A stretch of DNA of 51,534 nucleotides from Aromatoleum evansii. GTDB taxonomy: Bacteria; Pseudomonadota; Gammaproteobacteria; Burkholderiales; Rhodocyclaceae. Of this stretch, positions 29,553 to 37,021 are shown piece after piece. A program made the position numbers and the translations under genes. The stretch is taken from positions 1 to 51,534 of the forward strand of contig NZ_WTVK01000040.1 in the NCBI RefSeq assembly GCF_012910805.1, in the 5' to 3' direction. Positions within the stretch are counted from its first letter, which is position 1. Every line of letters starts with the position of its first letter. The notes under the pieces are model-generated. The model was not told the origin of the DNA. It saw only the letters and a program-made list of their open reading frames with translations, and searched no databases.

Positions 29553-30059
29553 TCAGTGCCCCTTGCCCTGCAGGCGGTCCATCAAGGCGTAGAGCACGCC
29601 GGACACCAGGAAGGTGACGTGGATCCCGACCATCCATGCGAGATGGCGGTCGCTCACGTTATCGACGTTGAGGAAGGCCTTCAGCAGCTCGATACCCGAA
29701 ATTGCCACGATCGAACCGATCAGCTTGATCTTCTGGTCGGAGAAGCCGATATGTCCCATCCACTCAGGACGGTCGGTGTGCGAATGCAGATCCTCCATCT
29801 TCGACACGAAGTTCTCGTAACCGCTGAACATGATGATGATGAGCAGGCTCATGATCAGCGCGATGTCGACCAGCGACAGCACCCCGATGATCATCTCTGA
29901 GCCAGTCGCGCTCATGATGTGGCTGAAGAGGAACCAGACCTCCTTGCCGAACTTCACGAGCAGCACCAGCAAGGCCAGGATCAGTCCGAAATAGACGGGC
30001 GCCATCAGCCAGCGGCTGGCGAAGAGCATGTGTTCGAAGGCCGACTCGAGTCTTTTCAT
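29553..30059 (-). CDS. UPF0114 (YqhA-type) inner membrane protein
   Basis: A 168-residue membrane protein with four hydrophobic segments. The N-terminal FASRWLMAPVYFGLILALL is the best-known signature of the UPF0114/TIGR00645 family, and MIIGVLSLVDIALIMSLLIIIMFSGYENFVS (here VLSLVDIALIMSLL) follows. The function of the family is not established. It stands alone, convergent with glnD and separated by 206 bases from the NnrS-like gene behind it. Confidence 0.88.
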   Translation of the reverse strand: MKRLESAFEHMLFASRWLMAPVYFGLILALLVLLVKFGKEVWFLFSHIMSATGSEMIIGVLSLVDIALIMSLLIIIMFSGYENFVSKMEDLHSHTDRPEWMGHIGFSDQKIKLIGSIVAISGIELLKAFLNVDNVSDRHLAWMVGIHVTFLVSGVLYALMDRLQGKGH

Positions 30060-30265
30060 TTCTCAGGCAGAATTTATGCAGTGAATCAGGAGGGGCTGCA
30101 ATTCTAGCAGCTGTCGCACGCCCACCTGGTCGGCCCCTGCGGCCTCCGATACATACTGCAACGCACCGGCCCCAACCCGACCGGCGGTAGCGGCCGCAGC
30201 GCGGGCTGCCACATTTCATACGCATGTAGCGAGTACCCGCTCAGCGTGCCCGGAATCGCTCGACC

Positions 30266-31360
30266 TCAGCCCCGCCCGGCGCCCCGGCCGCGCAGCACGC
30301 TCCCCACCATGGTCAGCACGAAGAGGAGAAGCGCGAACGCGTTGGCCATCCCTCCGATGCGCAGCAGCGCCCCTGCTTCGCCGCCGCCGATGCCCCCCGC
30401 GATGCGGACCACGAGTGAGAGATGAAGCAGCACCAGCGGCAGATAGAACACCGGATGATAGGGAATTCTGACCCGCGCGATGGCCGGGAAGATGATCGGA
30501 GCATGTCCGAACACCATCGCGAATACGAAACCGAGCGCGATCGCATGCAGGGCCGCATCGCGCAGCGGATGACCTGGCGCGAAGCCTCCCGCGAGCCCGA
30601 TGAGCGCCCCTGCGGCCAACCACGCATAGCCGGACAACAGGCAGAGCGCAATGTAGCGAACGAGCCCGCGCTGTCGCGCGTTATGCCGCGCGATGTCGTA
30701 GCGCAGCAACCACAGCGATAGCGCCAAGAGTCCGGCAGCGAACAACACCAGCCCGTACGACGAGAACCACGCCGCGACGGCGCCGCCGAGCGTTGTCGCG
30801 ATGGCGATGCGGAAAAGTGGCGCTGCCTCGCGCCGCGCGGGGAGAAAACGGGTGAGCTCGAGTCTCTCACCGGCAATCGTGACGACGAGAAACGCGAGCC
30901 ACCACGGAATCGCGGTCTGGATCGAGCCACTTGCGGCCCAGGCCAGGTTTCCCGCCAGCCAGCACCCAGCCCCGACCGCCAGCGTGCGCGTGAACAATGC
31001 CGACTGCCGGCGCACGACTGCGATCGCGCCGCCGACGAGCACGCATGACGCGAGGACGAACAGCGATTGCGCCCACGGCAAGGGCAAGCCGGCAAGCAGC
31101 GCGACGCCCCCGATGCCGGAAAGCAGTGGTCCCAGATAGGCGATGGCACGCCCCAGCGCCACCGCCCGCTCTAGCCCGATGACGGTCCCGAAGAATGCAC
31201 AGATCATCAAGGCAGCATGCCAACCGGCAAGCGCCGCCGCGGGTGCCGGCACGTCCGTACCCAGGCGTGCCAACCCCGCACCGACGCCAAGCACGAGTGA
31301 CAGCATCCCCAGCACCAGCAACGGCACGCGCGGAACGTTCCGCGAATCAGAACTCACCAC
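30266..31360 (-). CDS. NnrS-like multi-helix membrane protein
   Basis: A 364-residue protein with about 12 hydrophobic helices and conserved-looking histidines, including WHAALMICAFFGTVIGLERAV and HAIALGFVFAMVFGHAPIIFPA. This pattern resembles the NnrS family, haem- and copper-containing membrane proteins linked to nitric oxide and denitrification. The start is a pair of GTG codons at 31360. A DUF59 assembly factor gene lies 45 bases upstream on the same strand, a pairing in keeping with NO damage or repair of metal centres. The family call is moderately sure, the role inferred. Confidence 0.7.
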   Translation of the reverse strand: MVSSDSRNVPRVPLLVLGMLSLVLGVGAGLARLGTDVPAPAAALAGWHAALMICAFFGTVIGLERAVALGRAIAYLGPLLSGIGGVALLAGLPLPWAQSLFVLASCVLVGGAIAVVRRQSALFTRTLAVGAGCWLAGNLAWAASGSIQTAIPWWLAFLVVTIAGERLELTRFLPARREAAPLFRIAIATTLGGAVAAWFSSYGLVLFAAGLLALSLWLLRYDIARHNARQRGLVRYIALCLLSGYAWLAAGALIGLAGGFAPGHPLRDAALHAIALGFVFAMVFGHAPIIFPAIARVRIPYHPVFYLPLVLLHLSLVVRIAGGIGGGEAGALLRIGGMANAFALLLFVLTMVGSVLRGRGAGRG

Positions 31361-31405
31361 GCACCCTCCCTGCCCCAGCTCCCCCGCGTACCCGGTAGTG
31401 CATGC

Positions 31406-31714
31406 TTACCAACCGAAATGACCGCGCGCATCCTTGTTCATCATCTCCGGGGACCATGGCGGCTCCCACACGAGATTGACCACGACACCGATCTCCGGCG
31501 GCAGGGCCGCATCCAGTGCCGCATCGATGTCGCTCATGATCATGTCGCCCATGGGACACGCAGGCGAGGTCATCGTCAGACGGATTGAAATCTGCCCGGG
31601 GGTGATGTCTATGCCGTACACGAGGCCGAGATCGATGATATTGACCCCGACCTCGGGGTCGATAACCTGCCGCAGCACTTCCCTGACGGATTCCACGTCG
31701 GGCATTTCCGGCAT
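31406..31714 (-). CDS. DUF59/MIP18-family metal-sulfur cluster assembly factor
   Basis: A 102-residue single-domain protein. The motif VREVLRQVIDPEVGVNIIDLGLVY, seen as VIDPEVGVNIIDLGLVYGI, and SPACPMGDMI with the conserved cysteine define the DUF59 family (SufT, PaaD, MIP18 relatives). Such proteins help insert Fe-S clusters into target proteins. A strong AGGAGG lies six bases before the ATG. It probably shares a transcript with the NnrS-like gene. The specific client is unknown. Confidence 0.88.
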   Translation of the reverse strand: MPEMPDVESVREVLRQVIDPEVGVNIIDLGLVYGIDITPGQISIRLTMTSPACPMGDMIMSDIDAALDAALPPEIGVVVNLVWEPPWSPEMMNKDARGHFGW

Positions 31715-32024
31715 GGTAAACCTCCTCTTGGGTCGAATTCGAACGTCGGATTATGAGCTCGAAGGCCCGAAATATTCCAATCCCGTCAGCAACGGTTTGA
31801 ATTTCAGGCAGACGGAAGTGCCGCCCGGACAATGCGCGGGGCAGGACGTTTTACGCGAAAAGGGCAAAAAAATCGCGCAAGAAAATAGAACAGACGCCTA
31901 GGGTCGTCTGGGATCAAACTGATGACAGCTGGAGCCACAAGACTGGGCGACAGGCCAATAACTCAAACACTTACGTCATTTTTTTTCAAAACAACGTCGC
32001 GCCAAACCCATTAACGGCGCGGAA
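31715..32024. other. AT-richer intergenic region without a gene
   Basis: These 310 bases separate the GT4 gene from the DUF59 gene and contain a T8 run at about 31979-31986 and the GT4 terminator hairpin. An ATCA-AAC-TGAT inverted repeat lies near 31914-31924, followed by a single Pho-like half-site (ATGACAG, the reverse of CTGTCAT). No credible coding sequence, FNR box or clear promoter was identified. Confidence 0.5.
31985..32021 (-). terminator. Putative terminator of the GT4 gene
   Basis: On the minus strand CGCGCC (32021-32016, read as its complement) pairs with GGCGCG (32003-31998) across a 12-base loop. A T-rich stretch (TTGTTTTG) follows within a few bases. It lies directly after the GT4 stop codon. 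Confidence 0.5.
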
Positions 32025-33221
32025 CTACGGCGGAGTTTTGAGAGGTCCGTCGGGCCTACCGGATGTAGACCTCGGAGAGCACCACAGCCCTGCGTAGAGC
32101 GATGCCAGTCGCGAGGCCATGGCCATGTCCGTCCATTCTGCGCTGAACCGCCGCGCCTCACCGGCTAGCTGGCGTTGTCGGATCTGGTCCCTCATCAATC
32201 CGATCACGGTTTGGCTGAACGCACTCACGTTATCTGCCGCAGCGATAGCCCCCCGCCCGGGCGCCAAGATGTCGATGGTTCCCATCGCCGCCAACCCTAT
32301 GACCGGCACGCCCGCCGCCATTGCTTCGAGCAGCACCAAGCCCTGTGTTTCCGTGCGAGACGCGAACAGGAAGACGTTGGCCGCCGCGTAGCAATCGCTC
32401 AACGCTCTGGGGCGCTGCAGATTGCCGACGAAACGGACAAACGCTTCGCTCCCATCGTGCGCCACTCGCCGCCGAAGAGCGGCGAGCGCAGGCCCCTCAC
32501 CACATATAACCAACAGGAAGTCCGGCACGGCTGCGCGCACTTCGCGAGCGACGTCGAGCAAGAATCCGATGTTCTTTTCGTGCGCCACGCGCCCGACGAA
32601 GAGCGCCAGGGGCGTAGCTGCGGATATCCCCCGCGCGTGTCGGAATCTATCGCCATTCCCGTTCTGGAACCGCGAAAGAGGAATTCCGGTAGGCAGCACT
32701 TGAAGCGGCGTCCGGACCCCGTAGGCCAGCAGCCGATCGCGCATTGCCGTGGAGGGCACGATTACCGCGTCGACCTCGTTGCATTGCGCACGCGACACCT
32801 TGCGTGCAAGAAAACTCAGCAGTTGTCTGGGAACGAATGGCGCGTAGTGATGCAGGTATTCCTCGAAGAGCGTGTGATAAGTCAGCACGAGCGGAAGTCC
32901 GAGCGCGCGGGCGGCAATACGTCCCGCGTAGTGGGCCAGGAACGGCGTCTGCACATGCACCACGTCGCACTGCTCCGCCTCGCGAAGTGCCGCGTCTCGA
33001 ATTGCCCGCCAAGCCACGATCCGGTCCTCGGGGTCGCGGGGCACGGAACGACCCGGTACGCGGACGACGCCGTCCTCCTCCACCTCGTTGCCGTAGCGAG
33101 GCACGACCAGCCGTACCTCCACGTCGAACTCGCGCAGTGCCCTGCGGAAGGTTTCAATCGACGTTGAGACACCGTTGATCCGGGGAAAGTAGACGTCCGA
33201 AATCATGAGCACGCGTTTCAT
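32025..33221 (-). CDS. Family 4 glycosyltransferase
   Basis: A 398-residue GT-B enzyme. The N-terminal MKRVLMISDVYFPRINGVSTSIETF is seen as ISDVYFPRINGVSTSIETF. HVQTPFLAHYAGRIAARALG, LTYHTLFEEYLHHY and the donor-site motif SRTETQGLVLLEAMAAGVPVIG (with the E-x7-E glutamates) follow. The N-terminal pattern recalls enzymes that glycosylate diacylglycerol (SqdX/DgdA-like GT4), so a glycolipid product is possible, but the acceptor cannot be read from sequence. The ATG at 33221 matches the family start. Upstream lies an AACCGGC tandem repeat. Confidence 0.8.
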   Translation of the reverse strand: MKRVLMISDVYFPRINGVSTSIETFRRALREFDVEVRLVVPRYGNEVEEDGVVRVPGRSVPRDPEDRIVAWRAIRDAALREAEQCDVVHVQTPFLAHYAGRIAARALGLPLVLTYHTLFEEYLHHYAPFVPRQLLSFLARKVSRAQCNEVDAVIVPSTAMRDRLLAYGVRTPLQVLPTGIPLSRFQNGNGDRFRHARGISAATPLALFVGRVAHEKNIGFLLDVAREVRAAVPDFLLVICGEGPALAALRRRVAHDGSEAFVRFVGNLQRPRALSDCYAAANVFLFASRTETQGLVLLEAMAAGVPVIGLAAMGTIDILAPGRGAIAAADNVSAFSQTVIGLMRDQIRQRQLAGEARRFSAEWTDMAMASRLASLYAGLWCSPRSTSGRPDGPLKTPP

Positions 33222-33504
33222 TCCGTCAGCGTGACGCCGGTTCGTTACAGCCGGTTGAAGGACAACATCACAGAATCGCCACACGACCGTAACGTACCCG
33301 TTGCGCCGGCCGCCTGAGCGCGATCAACATGAATACGGTCGATGTCAGCTATGTCCGTCCCGACACTCGTTTGCATGTCGCGCTCGTGACGGAAACCTAG
33401 CCGGTAACACTACGGATGAGTCAATGCCGGGGTCAATTTACGGTGTCGCCTGACACGGCCAGGCCGACACAACTGCCGGATCGCACCAAGGGGCAGGCCA
33501 CCCT
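33222..33504 (-). promoter_or_regulatory. Leader region of the GT4 gene with tandem repeat
   Basis: On the minus strand the sequence AACCGGCTGTAACG is followed at once by AACCGGCGTCACG, a degenerate tandem repeat ending about 10 bases before the GT4 start. The 12-mer CGTTACAGCCGG (33243-33254) recurs at 42304-42315 upstream of the chemoreceptor gene. This may be a binding site for a shared regulator. No strong sigma70 promoter was recognised. Confidence 0.35.
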
Positions 33505-34278
33505 TCATTCGGCGTCGCAGGCACAATCGGAACGCGCCACCCATTCCCGCACCCGCGCGGCAACCCACGGGCCGTCATCGAGCGGTATGTCGTGCCCCGC
33601 GCGGGGATGGATTCTGATCGCACAGTTCCACGCGCGAGCAAGCGCCCGGGAGCAATCTGCGTGAACCAGTCCGTCGTTACGGCTCGCAAGAATCAACACG
33701 GGCGTCCCGAGACTGTCGCCGGGGGCACGAAATCGCGCAGCCGCGCGAAGCTGGCGCCACGCGTTTTTCCGCGTGACCGGATATTCCGTGCGGAACACAA
33801 TCCAGGAATCCAGCACGTCTGCCGCGCCGACGCGTAGCCGGCTCGTCAGGGCGAGGATCCTTTCCTCCCATTCGCGCCCGCTTCCCCCGAACAGTGCCAG
33901 CTTCAACAGCGGAAGATAGCTGCGCGGGCGCAGACGTTTATAGAAGGGACTGAACGGTCGCAAACTGGTATTGATCAGCACGCAGCGGGCGACGTCGCCC
34001 GGACACGCATGCGCCCAAGCCACGGCGACCATGGCACCGAGCGACATCGCGAGCAGGTTGTAGGGGGGCTCTATGCCGAGCCGCGATAAGGTCTTCCGGC
34101 AATAGGCGGCCATCTCGCGCACGTCGGAAGGGCTGCTCAGGCGATGCAGCGAACCGTTACCGGGCAGATCGATCGTCACCACACGCGAGTCCGGCATGGT
34201 TCGCCGGAAAACGTCTACAAAGTCCCCCCAGTGACGACTTTCCCGCGTAAGGCCCCGGAGGAAGATCCAAGTCTTCAC
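33505..34278 (-). CDS. Alpha/beta hydrolase
   Basis: A 257-residue alpha/beta hydrolase. The N-terminal TWIFLRGLTRESRHWGDFV and VVTIDLPGNG are followed by the nucleophile elbow LLAMSLGAMVA, an A-x-S-x-G variant of the usual G-x-S-x-G. An acid Asp (ILASRNDGLVH) and a His (RAGHDIPLDD) complete the triad. I chose GTG at 34278, just after the M14 stop, because homologous sequence starts there. An ATG at 34314 would overlap the M14 gene by 32 bases. The substrate is unknown; its partner is the M14 hydrolase. Confidence 0.75.
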   Translation of the reverse strand: MKTWIFLRGLTRESRHWGDFVDVFRRTMPDSRVVTIDLPGNGSLHRLSSPSDVREMAAYCRKTLSRLGIEPPYNLLAMSLGAMVAVAWAHACPGDVARCVLINTSLRPFSPFYKRLRPRSYLPLLKLALFGGSGREWEERILALTSRLRVGAADVLDSWIVFRTEYPVTRKNAWRQLRAAARFRAPGDSLGTPVLILASRNDGLVHADCSRALARAWNCAIRIHPRAGHDIPLDDGPWVAARVREWVARSDCACDAE

Positions 34279-34282
34279 CGTA

Positions 34283-35374
34283 TCACCGGTACCAGTGGTC
34301 GAGCGCAAGTGCATGATGGTTCGTGCGCGCGTCCCCCTCGGGCAGCCACAGCCGGCAGCTGCAGGTCGCCCGCGAGAGGAAATCCAGCAGCGAGAGGTGG
34401 TGACGAAGCACGCGCTGCTGCCGGTGTGCGACCTGAGGATTGAAGATGCCCTGACGGGAGAATAACTGGCGCGGATTCTTCTTGATCCACAACCACGCCC
34501 CCATCTCCAGCGTCAGCGGCAGGAAAACCCGCCCGTCGGTCTCGCACGCGCGCAGGTGCAGGAAATCCCACAGGTCGCCATGGGTAAGGTATTGGCGACT
34601 TTGCGGTTCGAAGACGTAGGGATGATGCGTATGCGTCTGGCGAAAGATCTCTTTCAATGCATGGATTTCCGCGAGATGGCGCAGCGGTGTGCGCGTGTGA
34701 GCGTACGGAAACCAGATGCGATCGATCAGGCCGAATCCGGAATGGCAGTCGAGCGCGATGCTGAAGTCCCTTGAGAGCAGTTCGTGGACAACGATGTCGC
34801 ACAGGGCGCGACTCTCGGTTTCCATGGCCTTGTTTCGATGACCGCGGTACCAGGGCAAGCGGGAGCTGATCCGCTGTCCGCCGAGCAGCAGCGGAACGCG
34901 CTCGTGCGCGTCGAGGGGCGCATTGCGCATGAGGTCGACGCCGTTTGGGTTGGCGCGCGTGCCGCGCCACATGCCGCCAGGGTTGACGAGGGGCATGAAT
35001 ACGAGGCGAACCGACTCCAGCTGCCGATGCAGGGTGGAATCCCAGCGCAAGCGCATCACGAGATGTTTCAGGTATGCGATCACGACGTCGGCGCCGATCC
35101 TTTCGAGCCCGTGCACGCCGCCGAAGAAGCCAATCGCAGGCACCTCACGGTCCGGATTGCCCAATGCGATCGCGTAGAGCGGGAATCGGGCTCCTCCGCC
35201 GCCATCGATCTCGGCCACGACGCGCGTCTCGAGGTAGCGATTCCCCGCCTCGATGACGTTTTCCAGTTCGGTCAGCTCGGAAATCGCAGAATTCGCCACG
35301 ATCGGATCGTCAGAAGAGACTGAATGGAAGGACAGGGCGGCCAGCAGTGAAGATCCGGGCGAAAATGCCGTCAC
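34283..35374 (-). CDS. M14-family zinc hydrolase (carboxypeptidase/deacylase type)
   Basis: A 363-residue M14 metallohydrolase. Zinc ligands appear as H88 and E91 in GGVHGLERIGAD and H211 in LDCHSGFG, with the catalytic Glu at E290 in LPLTLEMGAW. The NPGGMWRGTRANPNGVDLMRN stretch, seen as NPGGM and NPNGVDLMRN, fits the substrate-binding loop. No signal peptide is seen. The start is a GTG at 35374 and is uncertain, since the first 25 residues look non-conserved. It is 4 bases from the hydrolase gene behind it. Peptide or acyl-amino-acid substrates are both possible. Confidence 0.75.
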   Translation of the reverse strand: MTAFSPGSSLLAALSFHSVSSDDPIVANSAISELTELENVIEAGNRYLETRVVAEIDGGGGARFPLYAIALGNPDREVPAIGFFGGVHGLERIGADVVIAYLKHLVMRLRWDSTLHRQLESVRLVFMPLVNPGGMWRGTRANPNGVDLMRNAPLDAHERVPLLLGGQRISSRLPWYRGHRNKAMETESRALCDIVVHELLSRDFSIALDCHSGFGLIDRIWFPYAHTRTPLRHLAEIHALKEIFRQTHTHHPYVFEPQSRQYLTHGDLWDFLHLRACETDGRVFLPLTLEMGAWLWIKKNPRQLFSRQGIFNPQVAHRQQRVLRHHLSLLDFLSRATCSCRLWLPEGDARTNHHALALDHWYR

Positions 35375-35471
35375 TCCCTGGTCGCGCGAGCGTCACCCCA
35401 CTGAAACGCGATTGCCATATTCCCTTGATAGGGTGGGCACCGTCAGTCATCGCAGACCCCCGGGAGCGCCA

Positions 35472-35579
35472 ATGAGGTGGAGATTCTTCGATCTGCAACG
35501 AATCATCGATGAGATGTTCGTCGACGACTGGCTCTATCCGTGGCAGGCGGATGCAGTGACCGCCACGGTCTCGCAATGA
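35472..35579 (+). CDS. Small hypothetical protein (35 residues)
   Basis: A 35-residue ORF (RWRFFDLQRIIDEMFVDDW and on) with GGGAG five bases upstream of its ATG. It is rich in aromatic and acidic residues and predicted to be one amphipathic helix. No family was recognised. Its stop overlaps the next small ORF (ATGA). Confidence 0.35.
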   Translation: MRWRFFDLQRIIDEMFVDDWLYPWQADAVTATVSQ

Positions 35580-35779
35580 ACGTCCTGCTACACCGCGCCG
35601 GGCGGAGCCTCCGCTCATCGCCTGGCAGCTTGCTGGCGCTCGACCTTCCGGGACAACCCGCAGCGCAAAGCCCGATCCCTGCTCCCTCGGGCGGCATAGC
35701 GGCAATCGCACGGGACGACCTCGCTGCATCCAATCCTCCCCGAACCAAAGGCGAACGCTCAGCGTTCGGCGAACATTGA
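35576..35779 (+). CDS. Small hypothetical protein (67 residues)
   Basis: A 67-residue ORF, starting MNVLLHRAGRSLRSSPG, overlapping the stop of the 35-residue ORF. The composition (Pro, Ala, Ser, Arg) is unremarkable and no family was recognised. The coding status is weakly supported. Confidence 0.25.
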   Translation: MNVLLHRAGRSLRSSPGSLLALDLPGQPAAQSPIPAPSGGIAAIARDDLAASNPPRTKGERSAFGEH

Positions 35780-35829
35780 ATGCAATCTCTTGCCGAAACC
35801 CATTCGAACGCATGGAAAAGCTGAATTCG

Positions 35830-36069
35830 ATGTCGGAAACGCTGTTTTGTCACTGCTGTCGCATTCACCACCCGCGCGCGGACATGTGCCGCTATCTCAC
35901 CCGACTCGGTTACCGGTGGCGCTGCCGGCGCTCGGTCGAAGCGGCGCAGGGCAGCGTCGCCGATCGTGACGCGTTCGGCAGGCAGCAAACGCAGATCAAC
36001 CGTGATCTTGCGCGTGACCGCGCGAAACGGCAATTCCTGTCCATGCAGGAACGGCAACTATTGCTCTGA
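35830..36069 (+). CDS. Small Cys/His-rich hypothetical protein
   Basis: A 79-residue ORF starting MSETLFCHCCRIHHPRADM. The N-terminal 35 residues hold five Cys and several His (C-H-C-C, then M-C and WRC), suggestive of a small metal-binding fold. The C-terminal half is highly charged (RRSVEAAQ..., RDLARDRAKRQ). ATGs at 35812 and 35830 are both possible and neither has a strong ribosome site. No function is known to me. Confidence 0.4.
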   Translation: MSETLFCHCCRIHHPRADMCRYLTRLGYRWRCRRSVEAAQGSVADRDAFGRQQTQINRDLARDRAKRQFLSMQERQLLL

Positions 36070-36185
36070 CTCCCTTCTGCCGGTCGGCTCGACCGTGAGT
36101 TCCGTCCGAAAGGCCTGGTCACGCAGGATTCCAGAACGGCCTCGCCTCCCCCGATCCCACGCGCTGGGCCATCGCCCTGGTCGTC

Positions 36186-36311
36186 ATGGCGATTCCGCAT
36201 TGCGCGGTCCTGTGGATGACACTTGCACCGCGCGGCGGGCGATCCGCCGCGAGCATTTCTGAAGGACTTGTCATTGCTCTGTCACACCAGTTGGATAGCT
36301 TGACCCTGTGA
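36186..36311 (+). CDS. Possible tiny ORF overlapping the HAD start
   Basis: An open frame that ends in a TGA overlapping the GTG start of the HAD gene (GTGA). From its only ATG it encodes 41 residues beginning MAIPHCAVLWMTLAPRGG. The in-frame sequence before the ATG looks like part of a membrane segment. It may be a remnant or chance; the rest of the 35375-36307 gap holds only the three small ORFs just listed. Confidence 0.2.
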   Translation: MAIPHCAVLWMTLAPRGGRSAASISEGLVIALSHQLDSLTL

Positions 36312-37021
36312 CGACTTATCCAAATCGCGACCGTCTGGTGATCTTCGATGCCGATGGCACGACCATCGACGCGTTCCATGCGGTCGAACAAAGTTTCCTT
36401 CGCCACGGCATGGCTCTCGGTGACCTCGAGCGATTCCAGAAGCGTCGGAAGTTGTTCAAATACCTTGGCGGCCTGCGCGAATTTCCGAACAACCTGCGGC
36501 GCCAGTTCGGCAAGCAAAGCCGCAAGCACCTGCTATCGACCTTGACCGAATTCTATCGGTACGAGGCTTCCCTGTACCCCGGCATTGAGTCATTGCTGCG
36601 GACGCTTCTGGCTACACCCGACGTGCGCATCGGCATGGTCACGCGCAACGTCACCATGGAACCGGAAGAAACGCTTTCCCGCCTCTTCCGCCGGCACGGG
36701 ATCGACACGCGCGAATTCGATTTTCTCCTCTGCCTTCCCTTGCGCGAGGACAAGACGCCGCATTTCCGGCGCACGCGGGAACGCTATGCGGTCAACCCCG
36801 CCCGTGCCTATGCCTGCGGTGACGAGTACAGCGACTATCGGGCCGCAATCGGGGCGGCGATGTGCCCCTTCGTCGTGGCCTACGGTGCGGAGGACCGGCT
36901 GCGCCTGAAGGACGCCTTCGACGTCCCGGAGGAATGCATCGTGCCCTCCCCCGAGGAATTCTGCAGCCGGCTGCTGCACGCCCTGGATCTCCCGAGCCCA
37001 CGAAACCCGGAGCAAGGATGA
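36308..37021 (+). CDS. HAD-family phosphatase
   Basis: A 237-residue haloacid dehalogenase-type hydrolase. The nucleophile motif VIFDADGTTIDAF gives D14 and D16. A helical cap domain follows (about 25-100), then the motif II Thr in IGMVTRNVTMEPEE and the metal-binding ACGDEYSDYRAA. It resembles phosphoglycolate phosphatase-like proteins, but the substrate is unknown. The start is GTG at 36308. Its stop overlaps the GT28 start (ATGA), so the two are almost certainly translated together. Confidence 0.8.
   Translation: MTTYPNRDRLVIFDADGTTIDAFHAVEQSFLRHGMALGDLERFQKRRKLFKYLGGLREFPNNLRRQFGKQSRKHLLSTLTEFYRYEASLYPGIESLLRTLLATPDVRIGMVTRNVTMEPEETLSRLFRRHGIDTREFDFLLCLPLREDKTPHFRRTRERYAVNPARAYACGDEYSDYRAAIGAAMCPFVVAYGAEDRLRLKDAFDVPEECIVPSPEEFCSRLLHALDLPSPRNPEQG

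Noticed and set aside
31914-31924. FNR/DNR site in the NnrS-GT4 gap
   Set aside because: The inverted repeat has the order ATCA-N3-TGAT, the opposite of TTGAT-N4-ATCAA.
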